Shown in pieces: positions 7,764-16,495 of a stretch of DNA of 64,000 nucleotides. The first letter of the stretch is position 1, and every line of letters begins with the position of its first letter. The notes beneath the pieces are model-generated. The model was not told the origin of the DNA and did not search any database. It worked only from the letters and a program-made list of their open reading frames with translations. The DNA is from JAHECQ01 sp047638695. Lineage in GTDB: Bacteria > Actinomycetota > Acidimicrobiia > Acidimicrobiales > SZUA-35. The position numbers and the translations under genes were made by a program. Location: positions 1 through 64,000 of the forward strand of contig JBLINY010000012.1 in NCBI GenBank assembly GCA_047638695.1, read 5' to 3'.

Positions 7764-8282
7764 TCAGGCGGGGGCTTGGGCCGACATGATCCAGTCGACG
7801 ACGTCATTGCCATCACGGGAGCCCCACACCCCGACCTGGCCGCGAACGGCTGATCGGGTGACTGGTTCGACCCGGCGCCACTCGGTGGCGACGACACGAT
7901 GGGCGATGAGCCAGTCGCCGTCGCGGTTCTCGAACCGGTCGACGTAGCGGATGCCAAACACATCGTCCTTGCCGGTGCCATCGTCATCGATGCGGTGGTG
8001 GTAGGCCACGGCATAGGTCTCGGCTTTGGCAACGTCGTTGTCGACCTCAATCAGCATGTTCCCCATGAAGTGCATGGTCGCCGTCCATCGCGGCAAGAAC
8101 TTCTCGCACATGGAGATAAAACCGTCGATATCACCGGCGTAGCTGCCGTGATCGTCATAGGCGTCGGGGTGGTAGCACGAGCGGACCAGATCGAAGTCGA
8201 GCCGGTCGACACCCCGGGCGTAGCGAAGGATGACGTCGGCAATCTCTTGGCGGGCGAGTAGGTCGTTTGTGGTGAGTGCCAT
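7764..8282 (-). CDS. SnoaL-like / NTF2-fold protein (LinA/BaiE-type)
   Basis: A 172-aa NTF2-fold protein of the SnoaL_4 type. The start EIADVILRYARGVDRLD places Asp26 and the later TATMHFMGN places His71, positions comparable to the Asp-His pair of LinA/BaiE dehydratases and dehydrochlorinases. Such proteins catalyse base-assisted eliminations or isomerisations, and some bind steroid-like ligands. The start at 8282 (MALTTND) is preferred because the frame further upstream runs into the TetR gene. It lies 14 bp after tetR on the same strand, so it may share its promoter and regulation. Confidence 0.82.
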   Translation of the reverse strand: MALTTNDLLARQEIADVILRYARGVDRLDFDLVRSCYHPDAYDDHGSYAGDIDGFISMCEKFLPRWTATMHFMGNMLIEVDNDVAKAETYAVAYHHRIDDDGTGKDDVFGIRYVDRFENRDGDWLIAHRVVATEWRRVEPVTRSAVRGQVGVWGSRDGNDVVDWIMSAQAPA

Positions 8283-8296
8283 GTCCGATGGTCTAG

Positions 8297-8899
8297 CTAC
8301 CGCTGGGCCACGGCGCCAGCAGCAACGAGAGCAGCCGTGGCGTCGGCAAGGTTCTCCGAGATTGGTTCGCCGGTCAGCAGGAGTCGAACCCATATCGGAC
8401 CGATGACCGACTCTGTGATGAGGTTGGCATCGGCATCGGGTGGTAGCTCGCCTCGATCGATACCTCGCTGGACGATCACTGCGCACTGACAAATTCGGTC
8501 GAGCCAGTACCGCTGCATGCTTTGGGCCAGCTCCGGAGAGGTGAGTGCGGCGCCAACGACTGCTCGTGTGCGGCCTCCGTTCACCGGTGCGCCAACCAGG
8601 GCCGCCACCTGCCGAGCGAGCTGTTGCAGGTCGGTTCTGAAGGAACCGGTGTCGGGAATCGGAACGTTCTCTTCACTTTGCAGTGACGCGGCGTCAGCGA
8701 TCAGTTCCGCCTTGGTCGGCCATCGTCGATACACGGTTGTCTTGTGGACGCCGGCGTTGGAGGCAACGCGGTCGATGCTGAACGCTCCGTACCCGAAAGC
8801 GTCGAGCTCGGCTGCGGCGGCGAGAAGCACCGCACTGCGTACCCGGGCCGCTCGACCTCCCGGTCGCTTTTCACCGACGCGTGATGCTTCATCTGCCAC
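8297..8899 (-). CDS. TetR/AcrR-family transcriptional regulator
   Basis: A 200-aa repressor-type protein. The N-terminal HTH (residues about 15-62, with FSIDRVASNAGVHKTTVYRRW) is classical TetR, and the remainder is an all-helical ligand-binding domain. It is transcribed divergently from the SRPBCC gene at 9002. The 100-bp gap holds two copies of a CGCAnn-N4-GTTGCG palindrome, the likely operator, so the protein probably represses both itself (with the SnoaL-like gene) and the SRPBCC gene. The ligand is unknown. Confidence 0.9.
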   Translation of the reverse strand: MADEASRVGEKRPGGRAARVRSAVLLAAAAELDAFGYGAFSIDRVASNAGVHKTTVYRRWPTKAELIADAASLQSEENVPIPDTGSFRTDLQQLARQVAALVGAPVNGGRTRAVVGAALTSPELAQSMQRYWLDRICQCAVIVQRGIDRGELPPDADANLITESVIGPIWVRLLLTGEPISENLADATAALVAAGAVAQR

Positions 8900-8913
8900 C
8901 TGTTGGATCTTAT

Positions 8914-8929
8914 CGCACTATGAGTTGCG
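8914..8929. promoter_or_regulatory. Putative TetR operator, copy 1 (CGCACT-N4-GTTGCG)
   Basis: This imperfect palindrome, CGCACT-ATGA-GTTGCG, lies 14 bp upstream of the tetR start. It has the same half-site length and spacing as the perfect copy at 8958-8973, and the two centres are 44 bp apart (about four helical turns). Its placement next to tetR suggests autoregulation. Confidence 0.6.
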
Positions 8930-8957
8930 TTTGTGGTCTTTGGCCGGCATCATAATT

Positions 8958-8973
8958 CGCAACAAAAGTTGCG
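8958..8973. promoter_or_regulatory. Putative TetR operator, copy 2 (CGCAAC-AAAA-GTTGCG)
   Basis: This perfect 6-bp inverted repeat with a 4-bp AT spacer lies 28 bp before the ATG of the SRPBCC gene at 9002. With copy 1 it makes a paired operator in a divergent promoter, the arrangement expected for a TetR-controlled pair. Confidence 0.65.
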
Positions 8974-9001
8974 ATAACGAGCCCATGATCAGGAGTCCGA
9001 T

Positions 9002-9466
9002 ATGAAGCACGAGCTGACCACGACGATCGAGATTGAGGCCACGTCCGATGAGGTATGGGCTGTGCTTACTGACCTCAAGGAATACCCAACGTGGAACCCG
9101 TTTATCGTCTCGGCGAGCGGTTCGGTTGTGGTTGGGCAACGGTTGACCAACCGCATGCAGCCGCCCGGCGGCAAGGCCATGGCGTTCAAGCCGACGGTTA
9201 CCGAGGTCGTTGCTAGCCAGACGTTCGAGTGGCTTGGTCGTTTGGGCCTCCCCGGTCTCTTCGACGGGCGCCACCGATTTGAGCTGAAGACCACAGCCTC
9301 TGGCGGAACATTGCTGCGGCACTCCGAGAAGTTCAGCGGGCTTCTGGTGCGAGCGTTCCGCTCGTCGCTCGAGAAGCAGACCAAGGCCGGTTTCAAAGCC
9401 ATGAATGTGGCACTCAAGCAGCGGGTTGAGGGCTCAGTTAAGGGCGCCAGCACCAACGGTGGCTAG
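9002..9466 (+). CDS. SRPBCC-family (START/polyketide cyclase-like) protein
   Basis: A 154-aa helix-grip protein. It begins with the typical TIEIEATSDEVWAVLTD...YPTWNPFI segment and continues with alternating beta strands and a long C-terminal helix. These proteins bind hydrophobic ligands in a deep cavity, and some act as cyclases or aromatases. AGGAG precedes the ATG at the correct distance. Divergence from tetR across two matching palindromes indicates ligand-responsive control. The ligand is not predictable. Confidence 0.85.
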   Translation: MKHELTTTIEIEATSDEVWAVLTDLKEYPTWNPFIVSASGSVVVGQRLTNRMQPPGGKAMAFKPTVTEVVASQTFEWLGRLGLPGLFDGRHRFELKTTASGGTLLRHSEKFSGLLVRAFRSSLEKQTKAGFKAMNVALKQRVEGSVKGASTNGG

Positions 9467-9501
9467 ATGCCACGCCTGGTTCGACGGGGTAGAACCTTTG
9501 G

Positions 9502-10005
9502 ATGACTGACTTCCCGCTTCCGAACAGTTCGACCGATCTGGACGGCCAGGTGGCCTTGGTCACCGGCACCACGTCCGGCCTCGGTCGGCGATTCGCGAAG
9601 GTATTGGCAGCATCTGGAGCCCGAGTCGTGGTGACCGGTCGACGTTATGAACGGCTCGAAGAGTTGGCGGCCGAGATTCGAGCTGACGGTGGCCAAGCGG
9701 CTCCAGTGTAGGTCGACGTCACCGACGCCGATCAGTTGGTATCGATGGTCGACCAGGCCGAGGCCCTTGCCGTCGAGTGGGTCAAGTTTGGCATCAACGT
9801 CAACGGCATCGCACCCGGAGCTTTTGCGTCTGAAATGATGGATGGGTTGCTCGAACGTCTCGGAGATTTCAGCAAGCACTTTCCGCGCCAACGACTGGGT
9901 GATCCGGCTCAGCTCGATAGCACTCTGCTCTATCTCTGTTCACCTGCATCGGAGTTCGTCACCGGCACGGTGGTGAAGGTTGATGATGGCCAAGGTCCCC
10001 GATGA
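9502..10005 (+). pseudogene. Broken short-chain dehydrogenase/reductase (SDR)
   Basis: The 5' part (9502-9708) encodes a normal SDR N-terminus with the cofactor motif TGTTSGLG and strand VVVTGRR. An in-frame TAG at 9709-9711 interrupts it. The same frame then continues as VDVTDADQLVSMVDQAEA and jumps directly to LAVEWVKFGINVNGIAPGAF, the region that normally follows the YxxxK helix. The NNAG motif, catalytic Ser and YxxxK (roughly 80-90 residues) are therefore missing. The tail VTGTVVKVDDGQ is intact. The stop codon plus the active-site deletion make this a clear pseudogene. Its end overlaps the start of the alkylsulfatase pseudogene by ATGA. Confidence 0.9.
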
Positions 10006-11919
10006 CGGACCAGGCGGCCGACAAACCGAAGCCGGCCAGCGCCTTCACCCTGGAGGCCAACGCCCGAGTCGCCGATGCCCTTTCGCTCGATGACCTCGAC
10101 TTTGAACGGGCTAGTCGGGGCCTCCTAGCGACCCACGAGACCGGCAAGATCACACATAAACACGGCACGGCGTGGGATGTGAGTCGGTACGACTTCATCC
10201 GGAACAACGTCGAGCCGCCAGAGTCGGTAAACCCGAGTCTTTGGCGTCAGGCCCGATTGAACTCGAACCATGGCCTGTTCGAGGTGGCCGACGGCATGTG
10301 GCAGGCCCGGGGCTACGACATCTCCAACATCACCTTTCTTCGTGGCGACACGGGCTGGGTGATCATCGACCCGCTTACCACCGAGGCAACGGCTGCTGCT
10401 TGTCTTGAGTTGGCCAACGCAACCTTGGGTCACCGGGATGTGCGGGCCGTCATCTATACCCATAGTCACGCCGACCACTTCGGCGGCGTCGAGGGTGTCA
10501 CCTCCCACGATGCTGTTCGGAACGGTGAGGTGCGAGTCATCGCACCCGAGGGTTTCCTCCGAGAAGCGGTAAGTGAGAATGTCATCGCCGGGCCGGCCAT
10601 GGCCCGCCGAGCTGCTTACCAGTTCGGTCCGCTGTTGCCACCGGGCCCACGAGGGCACGTCGACTCGGGTCTGGGGCAGGCGATTCCGACAGCACCATCT
10701 GGGCTGATTGCTCCGACCGAGGACATCACCCACACCGGTCAGCAGCTAACTGTCGACGGTATTCGGATCGTGTTTCAGATGACTCCTGAGGCCGAAGCCC
10801 CGGCCGAGATGAACTTCTTCTTCCCTGATCGGGGTGGCTGTGCATGGCCGAGAACTGCAGCCACAACATGCACAATCTGGTTCCGATTCGCGGTGCCCAA
10901 GTTCGTGACTCGCTCAACTGGTCCAAGTACATCAACGAAGCGATCGAGTTGTTTGGTTCAGAAACCGAACTGATGTTGGCCAGTCATCACTGGCCTCGCT
11001 GGGGGCGTGACGACGTGCACGGTTTCCTACGCCAGCAGCGCGACATGTATCGGTTCATTCACGACCAGACGATGAGGCGGGCCAATAGGGTTGGACCGCG
11101 CTGGAGATCGCCGAGGACCTCGAGATGCCGTTCGAGTTCATGGCCGAAGGCCACACTCGCGGTTACTACGGCTCGATCGTGCACAACGTGAAGGCCGTGT
11201 ACCAACGCTACTTGAGCTGGTACGACGGCAACCCGGCTCGGCTGCACCCGCACCCACCCGTCGAGGCAGGTAAACGGTACGTCGATCTTGCGGGTGGTGC
11301 TGACGCCCTGTTGGCCAAGGCGCAGGCCGCATTCGACGATGGCGACTACCGATGGGTCACCGAGCTGGTGAATCACTTGGTCTTCGCCGATCCATCGAAT
11401 GTGGCGGCTCGTCAACTGCAGGCTGACGGGTTGGAGCAGCTCGGCTATCAGGCGGAGTCGAGCACCTTTCGGAACGCGTATCTGACAGGCGCTCAGGAGC
11501 TTCGGAATGGCAAGCCCGATTCACGCGAGATCAGACGCCGCAATCTGGTCGAGGCGCTGACGGTTGATCAGGTCTTCGACACCATCGCAATCAGGCTCAA
11601 GGCCGAAGAGCTTGAAGGGCAGCGGATCTTCATCGATTGGACCTTCCCCGATCTCACCGACACCGATCAACCAACCGAATGGATGCTCGGGCTCGAGAAT
11701 CGGGTGCTGCACTACACCTCCGGCCGCCACCAAACTGACGCCGCGGTCTCCGTGACCCTGACCAAAAAGACGTTGAGCAACATTATGATGGGAAGGACGA
11801 CGTTCGGCGACGAGATCAATGCGGGGACCATCACGATCTCTGGCGATGTCGAAGCCCTGCTGGTGATCTTCGGCAATCTCGAGACGTTCGTCTCGGGCTT
11901 TGGCCTCGTTGAGCCATGA
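10002..11919 (+). pseudogene. Frameshifted alkylsulfatase (SdsA1-type metallo-beta-lactamase fold)
   Basis: Three consecutive frames together encode one SdsA1/BDS1-like alkylsulfatase of about 640 residues. The first part (10002 to about 10834) carries the zinc motif THSHADHFGG. The second (about 10835-11086) carries NCSHNMHN and ASHHWPRWG. The third (about 11089-11919) carries the dimerisation helices (RGYYGSIVHNVKAVYQRYL) and the SCP2-like C-terminal domain. Frame changes occur at the GGGG run 10831-10834 and near 11087, and each is explained by one missing base. The native enzyme would hydrolyse alkyl sulfates to alcohol and sulfate. Either sequencing error or true decay is possible, but decay is favoured by the adjacent broken SDR. 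Confidence 0.85.
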
Positions 11920-11959
11920 GGTTGAGCCATGAGGTTGAGCCATCAGATTGAGCCATGAG
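11908..11959 (+). repeat. 13-bp tandem repeat (4 copies) across the alkylsulfatase stop codon
   Basis: Four consecutive 13-bp units follow the consensus GTTGAGCCATGAG, with one substitution each in units 3 and 4. The first unit encodes the last residues (Val-Glu-Pro) and the TGA of the alkylsulfatase. The other three lie between that stop and the next gene. Similar 13-bp arrays with unrelated sequence occur at 12809-12873 and 36213-36264. Confidence 0.9.
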
Positions 11960-11980
11960 CCGGAGGGTTAAGGTCGGCGT

Positions 11981-12829
11981 GTGCAGACCATGATCGTTGA
12001 GATAGCGCAGGGTGCACTCACGGCCGACGTTGCCGGGCCGGCCGACGGCCAGCCGGTGCTGTTTCTGCATGGTTTCCCCCAAACCCGTTACACGTGGCGG
12101 CACCAGTTGCCGGCGCTGGCTGACGCCGGGTTTCGAGCTGTCGCTCCCGATCAGCGGGGCTACTCGTCTGGGTTGCGGCCCACCTCGGTCGAGGCGTATC
12201 ACGTCGACCGCCTGGTTGCTGATGTCGTCGAGCTGGCCGAGCTACTGGGCTCGCCGGTGCATTTGGTCGGCCACGACTGGGGTGGGCAGGTCGCATGGCT
12301 CGCTGCGGCGCGACACCCGGAGTCGCTTCTCTCGCTGACGGTACTGTCGCGGCCGCATCCAGCTGCTTTTGCTGCGGCTTTCAATACCGACCCTGACCAG
12401 GCCGATCGATCCAAGCATCATCGAAAGTTCGATGATCCGGCAACGGCCGACTTGTTGTTGGAAGACAATGCTCGTCGTTTGCGTCGAATGCTGAGCGCCA
12501 GCAATGTTCCGGATGCTGACGTGGATGGGTACCTGCGAGTTCTCGGCGACCGTGCAGCTCTCGATGCGGCTCTCAACTGGTATCGGGCCGCAACCGGTTC
12601 AGGTCTCCGGGCAGCCGATACGCCGGACGTCAGGGTGCCGACCCTCTATCTGTGGGGCAGCGGCGATCACTCGGTCGGGCGAACGGCGGCCGAGGGCACC
12701 GCTGCACATGTTCGTGGCCAGTACCGCTTGGTCGAGGTCGAGGGCGGCGGTCATTTCCTGACCGACGACGGATCGAATGAACAGGTGACTCGAGAACTGC
12801 TCGGCCATCTGCACAGAACTTCTACCTAG
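11981..12829 (+). CDS. Epoxide hydrolase/haloalkane dehalogenase-like alpha/beta-hydrolase
   Basis: A 282-aa alpha/beta-hydrolase with FLHGFPQTRYTW (HGxP oxyanion motif), GHDWGG (Asp nucleophile) and GGGHFLTDDG (catalytic His). An Asp nucleophile points to epoxide hydrolase, fluoroacetate or haloalkane dehalogenase chemistry rather than an esterase. The start is GTG 11981 or ATG 11990. The gene follows the alkylsulfatase pseudogene and stands alone before a convergent MFS gene. Its 3' end lies in a degenerate 13-bp tandem array. The substrate is unknown. Confidence 0.85.
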   Translation: MQTMIVEIAQGALTADVAGPADGQPVLFLHGFPQTRYTWRHQLPALADAGFRAVAPDQRGYSSGLRPTSVEAYHVDRLVADVVELAELLGSPVHLVGHDWGGQVAWLAAARHPESLLSLTVLSRPHPAAFAAAFNTDPDQADRSKHHRKFDDPATADLLLEDNARRLRRMLSASNVPDADVDGYLRVLGDRAALDAALNWYRAATGSGLRAADTPDVRVPTLYLWGSGDHSVGRTAAEGTAAHVRGQYRLVEVEGGGHFLTDDGSNEQVTRELLGHLHRTST

Positions 12830-12873
12830 AACATCTGCATAGAAGCTCTGCATAGAAGGTCTGCACAGCAGCA
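12809..12873 (+). repeat. Degenerate 13-bp tandem repeat (5 copies) across a hydrolase stop codon
   Basis: Five successive 13-bp blocks follow a loose CTGCATAGAAGxT consensus. The middle pair (12835-12860) is nearly identical and the outer ones diverge. The TAG stop of the hydrolase gene (12827-12829) lies in the second block, so the array spans the end of the coding region and part of the 79-bp convergent gap before the MFS gene. Confidence 0.75.
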
Positions 12874-12908
12874 CCGCCCCTTTCGGTGGAAGCTCCTTCG
12901 GCAGGCGT

Positions 12909-14138
12909 TTAGAAGAAGGGGCTGACGTACACGGCCGGTTCGTTGGCCGGCGTGACCGGTGCCGGTGTTGCCCGTAGACGGGCCATGGCGAGTACGCCCA
13001 GCATTGGCCCGGGCACCAAGAGCAAGAAGGCCCACCCCCAACTCGATTGATCGCGAACAAAGGGGACGAGGTAGATGGTGAAGATCGTCAGTATGAAGCC
13101 CAATGCCAGCTGAACGGTGAGGGCCGTGCCGACGAAACGTTGATCTGCGACCTCGGTGACGATCGTCGAGAACTGGGCAGAGTCGGCCACAACCCAGAAC
13201 CCCCAAATCAAGCCAAACACCACTACGAGAGCGGGTCGTTCGACCAAGAAGCCGATGAAGGCGGCAACGGTTCCAGATGCCGCCATGGCCACGCCGGCCG
13301 CGGTCGTTCGGCTTGTGCGGTCCGAGATCAGGCCACCGACAACCGAACCACCAGCACCAGCGCCGATAATGGCGAAGGTCAGCAGTGCAGCCTTCGCAGG
13401 GCTGTCGAACACGTCGGCGGCGAAGGCCCCGATCCAGGCCCACATCGCGTATAGCTCCCACATGTGGCCGAAGTACCCGGCACTGGCCAGCAGCAAGCGA
13501 CGGTCGCTGAGCACCTCGCGGATCTGGCCCGGGTGGAAGCGGGCTGACGGGAAAACATGCGGACCGTCCTTGGCGATTCGATCAGCGATGAGACCGCCGG
13601 TAATCGTGAGTACCGATGTGAGACCGATTACGAGCTGCCATGGAGGGCTGCCGATACTCCGGATGAGATGGGGGAGTGCGGACCCGAGCGTAAGGGCACC
13701 CACCATGACACCGAGCGCCAGGCCACGGCCGGTGACGAACCATCCCGACATTGCCTTCAACGCCGGCGGGTAGACCGCGGCGAGAGCCACGCCAACCAGG
13801 AGGCGGGACTGGACAGCGAAGGGCACGCCGTCGGTTACGAGAATCAGTGCGTTGGCCACGGCCGCTCCAATCGAGCCGTAGAGCACCAGACGACGAGAGG
13901 GCACTCGGTCGGCGAGGTTGAATGTCGCCGACAGGATGGCGCCGATGACGAAGCCGATCTGCACTGCTACGGCCAGCAGACTGGCCGTGTTCGAGGTCAG
14001 GTCGAGTTCGTCCCGTAGCTGTGGCAGTACTGCCGCGGTCGAGAACCAGGTGGTCATCGACAGCACCATGGCACCGGCCAGAATTCCCAGTTGGCGCCAT
14101 CGCTCGGGGTCGGCTTCGGGGACGGTATGGACGGCCAT
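12909..14138 (-). CDS. MFS transporter
   Basis: A 409-aa membrane protein with about 12 hydrophobic segments. The loop between helices 2 and 3 (NLADRVPSRRLVLYG) and the mid-protein GGLISDRTSRTTAAG are the MFS signature positions. There is no fused domain. It is transcribed divergently from the acyl-CoA dehydrogenase at 14323 and convergently with the hydrolase at 11981. The substrate class is uncertain. The single-gene setting gives no clear link to a pathway. Confidence 0.82.
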   Translation of the reverse strand: MAVHTVPEADPERWRQLGILAGAMVLSMTTWFSTAAVLPQLRDELDLTSNTASLLAVAVQIGFVIGAILSATFNLADRVPSRRLVLYGSIGAAVANALILVTDGVPFAVQSRLLVGVALAAVYPPALKAMSGWFVTGRGLALGVMVGALTLGSALPHLIRSIGSPPWQLVIGLTSVLTITGGLIADRIAKDGPHVFPSARFHPGQIREVLSDRRLLLASAGYFGHMWELYAMWAWIGAFAADVFDSPAKAALLTFAIIGAGAGGSVVGGLISDRTSRTTAAGVAMAASGTVAAFIGFLVERPALVVVFGLIWGFWVVADSAQFSTIVTEVADQRFVGTALTVQLALGFILTIFTIYLVPFVRDQSSWGWAFLLLVPGPMLGVLAMARLRATPAPVTPANEPAVYVSPFF

Positions 14139-14322
14139 GTCTCTGCAACCCTGTCATGCCTGGGAGGCTTCCGATTGGATTGTGGCAACGGTCAGTTAGC
14201 GACGGTCAGTTGGCAACCGCGGTTCGCAAGAGCACTAAAGCAACATGAAGAGGTCGATAGCTAGCGAGAGTCCCGATTGCACGCCACACTGAGGCTCAGG
14301 CCGAAACCCGCGAGGAACATCT
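14139..14322. promoter_or_regulatory. Divergent promoter region with duplicated motif
   Basis: The 184-bp gap between the divergent MFS and acyl-CoA dehydrogenase genes contains a near-perfect 14-bp direct duplication around 14187-14214 (core ACGGTCAGTTxGC, twice). This could be a regulator site. GAGGAAC just before GTG 14323 is the ribosome-binding site of the dehydrogenase. No open reading frame of note was found here. Confidence 0.4.
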
Positions 14323-15591
14323 GTGTCGAACGAAACGCCCGCCGAGATCGAAACACTCACCAACGAGTTCGTTGACGAGCATTGGGATCCAGACATCACG
14401 GTGGAGGAGTGGTGGGGCCGTCTTGCCGCGGCTCGCCTGATCAACACCGCGCTGCCTGTCGAAGCCGGCGGTCGAGGGTGGAACGGTGCGCAGGCCGCAT
14501 CATCGAACAAGGTGCTCGCTGACCGCCGAGTCGTCGGCCCGCCAACCGGACTCGGCATGCTCTTGGCTGCTCCGACCATTGCCCACAACGGCACACCGGA
14601 ACAGATCGCTCGATGGGTGCCATCGATTCTCGACGGCACCGAGTCATGGTGTCAGCTCTTCTCAGAGCCTGGATCGGGTTCCGACCTCGCAGGGTTGCAA
14701 ACCAAGGCAGTGCGGGATGGCGACGAGTGGATCATCACCGGCCAGAAGGTATGGACGTCGATGGGAGCAGAAGCCGACTGGGGCATGCTCATCGCCCGTA
14801 CCGACCCCGACCTGCCCAAGCATCAGGGCATCACCTACTTCGGCTTTCCTATGGATCAGCCGGGCGTCGAGGTACGCCCGCTCACCGAGATGACCGGAAG
14901 GGCCCTTTTCAACGAGGTCTTTCTCGAAGAAGCTCGAGTCCACAACGACAACATCATCGGCGAGCGCGGCAGCGGCTGGCGAGTGGCGAACTCAACACTG
15001 ATGTTCGAGCGATCGGGTATTGGCGGAGGTCACGGTGGCGGCTATGGCAGTGCGTCTCCAGGCAAAATCGTCGGCCACCTCGATCGGCGAGTCGGCGATT
15101 TCCTCGGCAAGTCGGGGGCCATCGGTGCGGGGGCCGTCGGTCGTCGGGTGCTCGGCCTACTGAGCGATGAGGCAGCCGCCCGAGGGAAGGCGGATGACGC
15201 GGTGATCCGCGACAAGTTGGCCCGCCTACACATGCTGCACCGCATCACCTCTATGACGGTCAAGCGGCAGGCGGCAGAACGGAAGAGCGGCCGGAAGAAC
15301 ACTGGGCTCGGTGCTGGTGTGGAAGGCAACTTGGCCAAGATCGCCAACACCAAGCAGATCGAGCTGGCCCGAGATCTCGCCGGTGACATTCTGGGGCCAG
15401 ACGCCGTCATCGTCGGTAAGGGCGCTGCCACTGCTGGTTACCTCCAGGAGCTGATCCTCTTTTCTCCGGCCCCTCCGATCTACGGCGGCACCGACGAGAT
15501 TCAGCGAAACGTGATCGGCGAGCGCGGCCTCGGGTTGCCAAAAGAGCCCGGCCCGTCGAAGGACACTCCCTTCACCGAACTCCCGAAGTAG
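14323..15591 (+). CDS. Acyl-CoA dehydrogenase
   Basis: A 422-aa FAD-dependent acyl-CoA dehydrogenase with the flavin/substrate motif SEPGSGSDLAGLQTKA, then GQKVWTS, then the C-terminal YGGTDEIQRNVIGER. It catalyses alpha,beta-desaturation of an acyl-CoA in the cytoplasm, with electrons passed to ETF. The length is typical of FadE enzymes. GTG 14323 is preceded by GAGGAAC. It stands alone and is followed by a strong bidirectional palindrome, so it is probably a monocistronic unit. Chain length or steroid specificity cannot be read from the sequence. Confidence 0.9.
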   Translation: MSNETPAEIETLTNEFVDEHWDPDITVEEWWGRLAAARLINTALPVEAGGRGWNGAQAASSNKVLADRRVVGPPTGLGMLLAAPTIAHNGTPEQIARWVPSILDGTESWCQLFSEPGSGSDLAGLQTKAVRDGDEWIITGQKVWTSMGAEADWGMLIARTDPDLPKHQGITYFGFPMDQPGVEVRPLTEMTGRALFNEVFLEEARVHNDNIIGERGSGWRVANSTLMFERSGIGGGHGGGYGSASPGKIVGHLDRRVGDFLGKSGAIGAGAVGRRVLGLLSDEAAARGKADDAVIRDKLARLHMLHRITSMTVKRQAAERKSGRKNTGLGAGVEGNLAKIANTKQIELARDLAGDILGPDAVIVGKGAATAGYLQELILFSPAPPIYGGTDEIQRNVIGERGLGLPKEPGPSKDTPFTELPK

Positions 15592-15606
15592 CCCGAAGCA
15601 GTCAAA

Positions 15607-15647
15607 TTGTCCTTCTGAAGCACCGTGACGGTGCTTCAGAAGGACAA
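15607..15647. terminator. 41-bp palindrome between convergent genes, copy 1
   Basis: An 18-bp perfect stem (TTGTCCTTCTGAAGCACC and its complement) encloses a 5-nt loop GTGAC. It sits 15 bp after the acyl-CoA dehydrogenase stop and 15 bp before the end of the convergent SDR gene. The position fits a bidirectional terminator. The identical stem occurs at 39722-39762. Confidence 0.8.
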
Positions 15648-15662
15648 GTTCGGTTGGTGGAG

Positions 15663-16439
15663 CTAGCGGTCGAGACGGGCTTGGAGCTTGCGCATGCCCT
15701 TCAGCCACTTTTCTGACTCGTTGGTTTTGAATTCCATCCACTCCTGAGCGATTTCGTCAGTGAGGATCAAGAAGCGTTCCTCGGCGAATGCATCGGTCAC
15801 CTGCTGGGCTACTTCTTCCGGCTCTTTCAACGGGCCGGCGGCCGAGCGGGCCCACTCGCTATCTGCCGCACCGCCCAACATCGGTGTGCGCACGCCAAGG
15901 GGTGCCAGCAGGTACGTGCGAATACCCTTGTCGTGGTAGGTGATCGACATCCACTCGGCCAAGCCGACCACGGCGTGCTTGCTGGTGGCGTACGGCGCGT
16001 TGCCGTGACTGGTCAGGATGCCGGCCATCGAAGCCGTGTGCTGGATGTGGCCCTCGCCTCGGGCCAACATGGCTGGCAGGACGGCGCGGATGGCGTAGAC
16101 GTGGCTCATCACGTTGACGTCCCACTGCTTCTGCCATTCGCCTATCGGCGTGTTCAGGGGATCGCCTCCGGAGGCAATACCGGCGTTGTTGCAGAGCACA
16201 TCGATGGGGCCGTGGTCGGTTTCGACTCGTTGCATCATCTGGGTCATCTCGGCTTCGATACCAACGTCGACGGTCTCGGCTTGGCCGCCGATGGCGGCAG
16301 CCACCGCGGCAGCGTTGTCAGCATCGCGGTCGACGACGACCACCTTGCGGGCTCCGTCGGCATGGAAGCGCTCGCAGAGGGCCTTGCCAATGCCGCTTCC
16401 TCCACCTGTGACTACGCACACCCGGTCTTTGACCTGCAT
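15663..16439 (-). CDS. Short-chain dehydrogenase/reductase (SDR)
   Basis: A 258-aa classical SDR with cofactor motif TGGGSGIG, NNAG (CNNAGIA), catalytic Ser in HTASMAG and YATSK. It is an NAD(P)-dependent oxidoreductase acting on an alcohol or carbonyl group. Asp in VVVVDRD after the second strand suggests NAD preference. The C-terminus is extended and charged (KWLKGMRKLQARL). It starts at ATG 16439, upstream of the MFS gene stop at 16496, and both lie on the minus strand. The substrate is unknown. Confidence 0.9.
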   Translation of the reverse strand: MQVKDRVCVVTGGGSGIGKALCERFHADGARKVVVVDRDADNAAAVAAAIGGQAETVDVGIEAEMTQMMQRVETDHGPIDVLCNNAGIASGGDPLNTPIGEWQKQWDVNVMSHVYAIRAVLPAMLARGEGHIQHTASMAGILTSHGNAPYATSKHAVVGLAEWMSITYHDKGIRTYLLAPLGVRTPMLGGAADSEWARSAAGPLKEPEEVAQQVTDAFAEERFLILTDEIAQEWMEFKTNESEKWLKGMRKLQARLDR

Positions 16440-16495
16440 ATCTGTCCCCTTGCTCGCTGTTCGGCTGTTCTATGGCCAGCGGAGGTCGCCAGCGC

